Source: an uncultured Ruminococcus sp.
Lineage (GTDB): Bacteria; Bacillota; Clostridia; Oscillospirales; Acutalibacteraceae
DNA: 45,692 nt
Direction of reading: 5' to 3'
Assembly (NCBI GenBank): GCA_905235295.1
Contig: CAJOLF010000001.1
Span: forward strand, 1 to 45,692
Positions 40,448-45,692 of this stretch are shown in pieces (positions within the stretch are counted from its first letter, which is position 1; each line of letters starts with the position of its first letter). Below the pieces are notes generated by a model. The model did no database searches. It worked only from the letters and a program-made list of their open reading frames with translations, and was not told the origin of the DNA. The translations under genes were made by a program, and so were the position numbers.

Positions 40448-41077
40448 TCACCCAAAATAAACGTTATATCCCGCATAGGTGATATAAAAGCTGACAGGAA
40501 CGTTTCCGTCCCAGTCGGTAACTGTAATTTCCATATTTTTATCGTTCGAATAGGTAGCGATAATTTTTTCATTCTGGACAACATATCCGCCGGACATGGC
40601 TTCGTCGGAAGAAACGGAATCCTTAAACGAGCCGTCGCTGTTAAAGGTAATTACGCCTTCGGTGTTGTAACCGCTGCCGAACACCTCCCTGAGCGAGGTA
40701 TTCGCTCCCGTATAGGTATCGACAACCGTGCCGTTCGGAATAAAGGTTGCGTTGAAGTAGGTAATATCCCCGCTTTCCTCTGTGGGAACAATAACCGACG
40801 ACTGAATTTCCTGCTGTGACGACTGATTGGATGAGCCGGAGGCTGTTGAGGAAGCCTGAGCTGTTGTCGTCTGTGCTGTTCCTGCAACAGTCGTCGCCGC
40901 CGCGGACGTTGCGGTCGGAGCGGTGGTTGCCTGCTGATTGTCTTTATTACCGAACGCTCCGTTAAAGTACAAAATCGCGATAACAGCCGCGGCGATTACC
41001 GCAGCCGCCGCAACAGAAATAATTATGATTACCGGAGCCTTGGATTTTTTTGAAGCCGCACTGTGTTTTCCCGCCAT
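40448..41077 (-). CDS. Single-pass membrane protein with Ser/Thr linker and paralogous beta domain
   Basis: Paralogue of the downstream protein. A short basic N-terminus (GKHSAASKKSKAP) and one Ala/Ile helix (about 15-38) lead into a low-complexity Thr/Ala/Ser/Gln linker of about 50 residues, as in wall-spanning proteins. The C-terminal domain contains YFNATFIPNGTVVDTY, VITFNSDGSF, GGYVVQNEKIIATY and YITYAGYNVYFG. No catalytic motif is seen. It lies 2 bases after the six-helix protein gene and 3 bases before its paralogue, so the three are translated from one message. 209 aa. Function unknown. Confidence 0.8.
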   Translation of the reverse strand: MAGKHSAASKKSKAPVIIIISVAAAAVIAAAVIAILYFNGAFGNKDNQQATTAPTATSAAATTVAGTAQTTTAQASSTASGSSNQSSQQEIQSSVIVPTEESGDITYFNATFIPNGTVVDTYTGANTSLREVFGSGYNTEGVITFNSDGSFKDSVSSDEAMSGGYVVQNEKIIATYSNDKNMEITVTDWDGNVPVSFYITYAGYNVYFG

Positions 41078-41079
41078 AA

Positions 41080-42048
41080 TTAACTCTCCTTTTCCTTTTC
41101 AAGCGCCTCTTTTTTTAGCTTTATAAGCGCGCCTCGCTTTATCATTCTTCCGTTAAAATACACAAACTCGTCGGGATCCGCCGACTCGTCGATTTCAAGC
41201 TTTTTGAATTCGTCAAGGCTTTCCCCGGGTATTTTATTTTTATTCTTTTTATCGGCAAGCTCGCTGCGTTTGTCGCTCATTTTTTTATCAATATTCTTGC
41301 TCTGGGAAGCATTGTCGGCAATCATAATGTACATTCTTCTGTAAATTGCCGAATTAATTATAAACGCCGCGACCGAAGGAACAATTAACAGCGCCAACAG
41401 CGCCGTCGCGATTAACAGCGCAATTGTTGAGGCTGAACAGCAAAGGATAACCGACGTGCAAAAAGCAAACAGTAAAAACAAGCCGAATACAGCGATAAGA
41501 TTGTGATTTAGCTCGCCGAAGCTCATCAAAAAGCTGTTTTTGTAGATGTCCTTCATTGGAATGTCAAACGTGACCGTCATTGACGGAATGTAGAAAAACA
41601 TAAACATAAAGAACAAAGCTATTATTATACTTATTGCCAAAAGTACAAAAAATATCCAGCTTTGCTTGCCTAAATTCGCGTAAAGAGAGATTGACCAGTA
41701 GCTGAAAAATACCGCTAAGTATGCCACAACTCCGTGAACTAAAAATCTGAGAAAATTACCCTTGAACGCAGCGACAAAGTTTTTGAAAACATCAATGTCC
41801 TCTGTTCCCTGCGAAATATGTATGGAAACCTGAACCACACCCGAATAAAACGGAAACAGCGGAATAATAGTCAACAGATTTATAAATGTTGAGTTAATTC
41901 CCGTCAGCGTATTTATTGAATAAAAAACAGCGAAAAATACCGCGAACGGAACCGCGAAAATAAGGTTAGTCAGCAGAAGCTTTGGAAAACCGTGAAATAA
42001 GTTGCCGAAAACCTTAGCAAGAGGAAAGGTAGTGTTTCTTGACGCCAT
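41080..42048 (-). CDS. Six-helix membrane protein with charged C-terminal tail
   Basis: About six hydrophobic segments (for example LLLTNLIFAVPFAVFFAVFY, LLTIIPLFPFYSGVVQVSI, FLVHGVVAYLAVFFSYWSI, IFFVLLAISIIIALFFMFMF, LIAVFGLFLLFAFCTSVIL and ALLIATALLALLIVPSVAAF) are followed by a 75-residue tail rich in Lys, Glu and Asp. The layout resembles YesL/DUF624 proteins or the membrane domain of glycerophosphodiesterases, but I cannot assign it. It lies 38 bases after the SpoIIM-like gene. 322 aa. A GGAGG site precedes the ATG. Confidence 0.8.
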   Translation of the reverse strand: MASRNTTFPLAKVFGNLFHGFPKLLLTNLIFAVPFAVFFAVFYSINTLTGINSTFINLLTIIPLFPFYSGVVQVSIHISQGTEDIDVFKNFVAAFKGNFLRFLVHGVVAYLAVFFSYWSISLYANLGKQSWIFFVLLAISIIIALFFMFMFFYIPSMTVTFDIPMKDIYKNSFLMSFGELNHNLIAVFGLFLLFAFCTSVILCCSASTIALLIATALLALLIVPSVAAFIINSAIYRRMYIMIADNASQSKNIDKKMSDKRSELADKKNKNKIPGESLDEFKKLEIDESADPDEFVYFNGRMIKRGALIKLKKEALEKEKES

Positions 42049-42086
42049 ATCGTCCTCCGTAATTTTAAAAATCCTTTATCTGCAAA

Positions 42087-42758
42087 TCAAAAATTAAACG
42101 CGCCCGCGAAAAGCGACCACAGCAGAGTATCGAGCAGCGAAGCCGCAAAGGTGATAATCAGGGCGGTTAAAAGCCTGGAGCTGAGTTTAACAAGTCCGTC
42201 GCGAGGCGGATTCTGCGGCGGATTTTTGCTGACCGCAAGCAAAAACATCTCTTTGGAAAAGTTAAACGCAGAGGTTGAGAAAACTGCAAGGGCAACGCAA
42301 AACAAAAATGTTCCCGGCAAAAGCACAAGCAAGTAAAACCCTACTCCGCCGAGCCCGTGAGAAATAAACAGGTACGCCGAGGTGATTCCTATTCCAAAGC
42401 CCTTGAACATAACGGCAAACAGCTCAAACGGCAGCCCCCACGGAGCGGTGCCGAAAAGATAAACGCTGATTAAAAATATAAAATCCGACGCAAAGCAGGC
42501 ACAAAACGTGCCCAAGGCGCTTTGACTGAGCCTTGCATCAAGGTTGGTCGTAAACAAAAAGTCAAGCGAATTAAGGGTTTGCGCTTCTGCGGATTTTGCG
42601 TAAAGTGCGCCGAGAACCATTCCAAGCAAAATCAGAAGAACAAAAACCAGCGTTACTCCGTATCGCTTAAAAATATACGAGAAATCGGGCAGCCGGAATT
42701 TTTTGAAGCTCCTGTTTGTCCGTTTGGGTCTGCTGAGTGAAAATACAATTCCTTTCAT
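42087..42758 (-). CDS. SpoIIM-like membrane protein
   Basis: About five helices. The segment FELFAVMFKGFGIGITSAYLFISHGLGGVGFYLLVLLPGTFLF follows the pattern of the SpoIIM/DUF95 family (a G-rich pair of helices then LLP), and the length, 223 aa, is close to SpoIIM at about 215. In sporulation, SpoIIM is part of the SpoIID-IIM-IIP peptidoglycan-degrading complex used in engulfment. The rest of that set is not here, so this may be a vegetative relative. GAGAGGAATG lies before the ATG. It is 60 bases after proC and heads the unknown membrane cluster. Confidence 0.65.
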   Translation of the reverse strand: MKGIVFSLSRPKRTNRSFKKFRLPDFSYIFKRYGVTLVFVLLILLGMVLGALYAKSAEAQTLNSLDFLFTTNLDARLSQSALGTFCACFASDFIFLISVYLFGTAPWGLPFELFAVMFKGFGIGITSAYLFISHGLGGVGFYLLVLLPGTFLFCVALAVFSTSAFNFSKEMFLLAVSKNPPQNPPRDGLVKLSSRLLTALIITFAASLLDTLLWSLFAGAFNF

Positions 42759-42818
42759 AAAACATTCCTCTCTTTAACAGTTTGTCCGTTAAAGTATATT
42801 AGGAATGATTTACAAATA

Positions 42819-43616
42819 TTACTTTCCGAGTTCTTCCGCACGTTTTGTGCACGCCTGCATAGCTTCTTTTATTGCTTCGGCAAAGCCGCGCTCGTTTAGC
42901 TTATTAAGGGCTTCAATCGTCGTGCCGCCCTTTGAGCTGACCTTTTGTATCAGCGTTTCGGGAGAATCTCCGCTTTCGCGCAGCATTGCCGCAGAGCCTT
43001 CAAGCGTAGCGCAAATCAGGTTCATCGCCTTGTCGTATTCAATGCCTACGCTTACGGCGTAATCCGCCATAGCCTTTGCGAACAGATAAATGTACGCAGG
43101 GCTGCTTCCGTTAACGGCGATAATTTCGTTCATGTGCTCCTCGGTGATATACTCGCAAACGCCGCTGCCCGCGAACATATCGTAAACAATTTGCCTGTCC
43201 TCGTTGCTGATGTTTTCGGACGGACAAAGCGCGCTCGCGCCTTTTTTGAGCAGCAAGGGAGTGTTTGGCATAACCCTGACGACAGGGCAATCGCACTCAA
43301 GAGCCTTTTGAACATAGCCGATGGAAATTCCAGCGGCGATTGACACAAAGGTTTTGCCGGTATTAACAACGCCTTTGAGCGAATCAAGCACCTCGGGATA
43401 ATTCTGAGGCTTCACCGCCAAGACTATAATATCGCTTTTATTGACAATTTCTTCCGATGAACCGAGAGCGTTTACGCCCAAAGCGGCGATTTCGCTTAGC
43501 TTTTCATTGCTGACATCATACGCGTTAATAAAACAGGCGTTGCCGTTTTGAGCAATCAAGCCCTTAATGATTGCGGTAGCCATATTTCCCGCGCCGATGA
43601 ATCCGATTTTCTTCAT
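42819..43616 (-). CDS. proC: Pyrroline-5-carboxylate reductase
   Basis: Last step of proline synthesis. The dinucleotide fold IGFIGAGNMATAIIKGL opens the protein, and VVRVMPNTPLLLKKGASAL and SSPAYIYLFAKAMADYAV follow in the order of the family. The C-terminal block VSSKGGTTIEALNKLNERGF is diagnostic. The 265-aa length is standard. AGGAAGGAAT lies upstream of the ATG. It is followed by four membrane-protein genes on the same strand with small gaps. Confidence 0.97.
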   Translation of the reverse strand: MKKIGFIGAGNMATAIIKGLIAQNGNACFINAYDVSNEKLSEIAALGVNALGSSEEIVNKSDIIVLAVKPQNYPEVLDSLKGVVNTGKTFVSIAAGISIGYVQKALECDCPVVRVMPNTPLLLKKGASALCPSENISNEDRQIVYDMFAGSGVCEYITEEHMNEIIAVNGSSPAYIYLFAKAMADYAVSVGIEYDKAMNLICATLEGSAAMLRESGDSPETLIQKVSSKGGTTIEALNKLNERGFAEAIKEAMQACTKRAEELGK

Positions 43617-43643
43617 TTATATTCCTTCCTAATACCGCAATAA

Positions 43644-43669
43644 TGGAATAGCGCGATAACGCTATTCCA
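43644..43669 (-). terminator. Hairpin between the surface-lysozyme gene and proC
   Basis: Perfect 10-bp stem TGGAATAGCG/CGCTATTCCA with a 6-base loop. The minus-strand tail is TTATTGCGG, so termination would be weak. A second nested hairpin, AAGGCT..GCCGC/GCGGC..AGCCTT at 43691-43724, overlaps the stop codon upstream; the two together probably end the lysozyme transcript. Confidence 0.6.
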
Positions 43670-43722
43670 AAATGCGTAAATTATTACCGCAAGGCTTTCG
43701 CCGCAAAATAAGCGGCATAGCC

Positions 43723-45692
43723 TTAGCTGATAGAGAATCCGCCGTTGACCTGGCAGGTAAACCTAAAGTGCTTTTTGTTGTACTGCCCGTCGCGGGTGTA
43801 ATCTCCGTAGAAGAAGATTTCTCCCTCGTCAATTCTTCTGTAAAGCAGTCCCCAGTAGCAAGAGCCTGCGGCGTGATGATACTGGAAGAACTGGTTGATA
43901 AAGCTTTGAGTGTTGACGTTCTTTAAGTCCCTTGTTCCGCCTGAAGCGGTGGCGTAGTCGGAATAAATATAACCGACTGTGCCGTTTGAAAGCTTAATTT
44001 TGTACCAGTGGGAGCTGTAGAGCACTCCGTCCACAAATGTGAATTGGGTGTTCTGCGCCATTAAAGTGACAACCGAATAATTAGTGCCCGGACCGCTCCT
44101 GAGATTTACCGAGCTGTCGTTGACAAATCCCGAACCGCCCGCCTTGACTGTTCCCGCCGAGCCTGTGTTGAGCAATACCGACTGCAATGTCGAGTCGTTA
44201 TATATTGCATAAGAGCCGACGTTGTAGGCGAAGCATACAAGCGCGTCAAACTGGCGCTGGTTGAATTTGATGCTGTTGCCTGTCAGAAAAGCGTTTGTTC
44301 TGGTGGTATAACCGCCCGAGTTTACTGTTTGGCAAAGATAAGCGTAAGCCTCGTAAAGATTTAGGTTATTGTAGAACATCTCGTTAGTGGTAACGACCTT
44401 GCCGTAACCGAGAGTCGGGTCTGATGTGATTGAATCCGCCGTAACGGTAGGCAAAAAGCCCTCGTAGTCAGAGATTAGGTTGATAATTTGGTCGCTCGCT
44501 CTGCGCTCTCCCAAAACGGTGGTCGTTGTATCTGTGGAATTGGTAACAAATACCTCTCCCTCGCCGCTTATATTTGTAGTGGCGTATGTTGACGACGTAC
44601 CGATTTTTGAATAAGCTTTTATCGTCCACTTGCCCGAGATACCGAGGGAATGACTTCCTGACCAAACCAATGTGTTGTCAACTTTTTGCTTGCTTGTGGC
44701 GGCAACCTTGTAAGAGGTTGAGCCGTTGGAAACCATAAAGTATACATCAGTTTTATCAAGGTCGGTAATCGCCCTGAAAGTTACGTTTGAGTTCTTAGGA
44801 GCGGAGTTTGGAGTAGCATATACAAAACGGATGTTTTCCTTGGCGTCTACCTTGATAAGACAGGTTGACGAACCGTAGGAGGTATATGCCGAAATGGTTA
44901 CATAACCTGTCGCCTTTGTGTCAACAACGCCGTTCTTGACGGTAGCTATGCTTGTATTTGAAGAGTACCATTTTACTCCGCTTGTGCTGGATTTGAGCAA
45001 AATTGATTTTCCGCACGGAATACTCGATACGTTCTTGGTGGAAATATTTACACTTGAATTTGTTTTTACGTATACCTGACATTTTGCCGAACTGCTGCCC
45101 GACTTTGCGGTAATAACGCAACTGCCTGCCGCCTTTGCCGTGACTACGCCTCTGCTGTCAACCGTAGCTACATTTGTGTTGGAGCTCGACCATGTTGCAG
45201 AGCTTACATTATAGGCGGTAATCGCAAGCTGAGTACCCGTGTAAATTGTGTTACTTGTGTTGGAAAGCTTGATTGATGCAGGCGGATCGGTTACCTGAAC
45301 AAGGCAGGTTGCCGAACCTGTGCTTGTATAGGCGGAAATAGTTGCGTAGCCCTTGCCGACCGCCTTTACAACACCGCCTGAAACGGTAACTACCTTTGGA
45401 TTGCAGGTGTACCACTTTACTCCTGCGGTTGTTGAAGTAAGTGTAAACGAATTGCCGAGGTACGCAAGCGCCGAGATCTTTGAAATATTTACGGCTGTGC
45501 CATCCTTAACATAAACATTGCAGGTTCCCGTTCTGTTGTCAGACTTCGCAGTAATAACACAATTTCCCGCCGCCTTAGCGGTGACAACGCCTTTGCTGTC
45601 TACAGTAGCAACATTTGTATTCGAGCTTGACCATGTTACCGAGCTGACATCATAGGCGGTAATAGCGAGCTGAGTGCCCTTGTAGATTGTAT
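43723..45692 (-). CDS. Large surface protein: Ig-like (Big2) repeats plus GH24 lysozyme split by an SH3b domain (5' end beyond window)
   Basis: The tracked start at 45000 is only an internal TTG; the frame is open to the window edge, giving at least 656 residues. Counting from residue 1 of the tracked ORF, the N-terminal side carries A-B-A-B bacterial Ig-like modules (WSSSNTNVATVDS, GVVTAKAAG) as a 147-residue repeat unit. A further beta domain follows. The GH24 muramidase begins near 170 with the catalytic E180 (ISDYEGF), D189/T196 (DPTLGYGK) and FNQRQFDALVCFAYNVGS. It is interrupted at about 283-360 by an SH3b domain (SSVNLRSGPGTNYSVV, HWYKIKLSNGTVGYIYSDY). It then resumes with WGLLYRRIDEGEIFFYGDY. 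It should cut peptidoglycan while bound to the wall. Confidence 0.88.
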   Translation of the reverse strand, partial: TIYKGTQLAITAYDVSSVTWSSSNTNVATVDSKGVVTAKAAGNCVITAKSDNRTGTCNVYVKDGTAVNISKISALAYLGNSFTLTSTTAGVKWYTCNPKVVTVSGGVVKAVGKGYATISAYTSTGSATCLVQVTDPPASIKLSNTSNTIYTGTQLAITAYNVSSATWSSSNTNVATVDSRGVVTAKAAGSCVITAKSGSSSAKCQVYVKTNSSVNISTKNVSSIPCGKSILLKSSTSGVKWYSSNTSIATVKNGVVDTKATGYVTISAYTSYGSSTCLIKVDAKENIRFVYATPNSAPKNSNVTFRAITDLDKTDVYFMVSNGSTSYKVAATSKQKVDNTLVWSGSHSLGISGKWTIKAYSKIGTSSTYATTNISGEGEVFVTNSTDTTTTVLGERRASDQIINLISDYEGFLPTVTADSITSDPTLGYGKVVTTNEMFYNNLNLYEAYAYLCQTVNSGGYTTRTNAFLTGNSIKFNQRQFDALVCFAYNVGSYAIYNDSTLQSVLLNTGSAGTVKAGGSGFVNDSSVNLRSGPGTNYSVVTLMAQNTQFTFVDGVLYSSHWYKIKLSNGTVGYIYSDYATASGGTRDLKNVNTQSFINQFFQYHHAAGSCYWGLLYRRIDEGEIFFYGDYTRDGQYNKKHFRFTCQVNGGFSIS
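45190..45692 (-). repeat. Tandem Ig-like module repeat (441-bp unit) running off the window
   Basis: TIYKGTQLAITAY at the edge and TIYTGTQLAITAY at 45249 start the same A module exactly 441 bases (147 codons) apart. Each is followed by a B module (GVKWY...TISAYTS). Nucleotide identity between the A modules is high, so more copies probably lie upstream. Confidence 0.8.

Noticed and set aside
45000-45121. Tracked start of the surface protein at 45000 and the overlapping 66-aa ORF
   Set aside because: The main frame continues upstream to the window edge with Ig-like modules; the TTG at 45000 is internal.
1-45692. CRISPR array, tRNA, rRNA, prophage or transposase genes
   Set aside because: None seen on either strand by inspection; the only repeats are coding modules and the short intergenic families.

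Overview
The window reads as chromosomal DNA of an anaerobic, spore-forming, low-GC Firmicute, most likely a clostridial member of the Oscillospiraceae/Ruminococcaceae type. The evidence is a spoIVB-spo0A pair, a bofA-like gene, a SCIFF peptide with its radical SAM maturase, a PurO-type IMP cyclohydrolase beside a free-standing AICAR transformylase, a DUF4364 gene, Bacillus-type promoters and LexA boxes, and a class A RNase P RNA. Species cannot be fixed from sequence alone. The window is mostly core genome: I see no prophage, IS transposase, CRISPR array, tRNA or rRNA.

Layout. 1-1775: tail of a possible + strand gene, then the SCIFF operon on the minus strand. The 49-aa precursor at 1565-1714 is missing from the ORF track. 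1776-4753: an Orn/Lys/Arg decarboxylase-family enzyme and prfC. 5017-10769: hemW, nadE, a GT2 glycosyltransferase, a His-rich COG0523 metallochaperone, thrH and an unknown membrane protein. 10881-17681: an alpha/beta hydrolase-fold protein lacking its nucleophile Ser, rnpB, malic enzyme, cca and a P-type ATPase. 17854-19787: spoIVB and spo0A with two perfect 0A boxes. 19917-26741: the purine operon purE-F-M-N-O-H(C)-D. 26947-31288: a PF06541 membrane protein, SPFH and NfeD proteins, DUF4364, a BofA-like protein and SecG. 31398-39142: parC, parE, uvrB, radC and pyrE. 39408-39706: a small SOS gene whose LexA box fills the spacer of a perfect promoter. 39926-43616: two related single-pass membrane proteins, a six-helix membrane protein, a SpoIIM-like protein and proC. 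43723-45692: the 3' part of a large surface protein with tandem Ig-like repeats and a GH24 lysozyme fold interrupted by an SH3b domain.

Two families of short dispersed intergenic repeats link these regions. Family A has AT-rich ends resembling a miniature inverted-repeat element. Its full copy is 159 bp at 39706-39864; 56-bp copies flank malic enzyme in opposite orientation, one lying between the rnpB promoter and mature RNA and the other supplying the last codons of cca. Family B carries a CCGATG...CATCGG hairpin and lies near gene ends.

The most notable items are the SOS-controlled small protein, the lysozyme/SH3b nesting, the SCIFF variant with seven cysteines and Gly where the known cross-link acceptor Thr would be, the Ser-to-Ala hydrolase homologue, the family A insertions at rnpB and cca, and an undescribed envelope gene set beside proC. 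Functional statements rest on motif recognition by eye; no database search was run.
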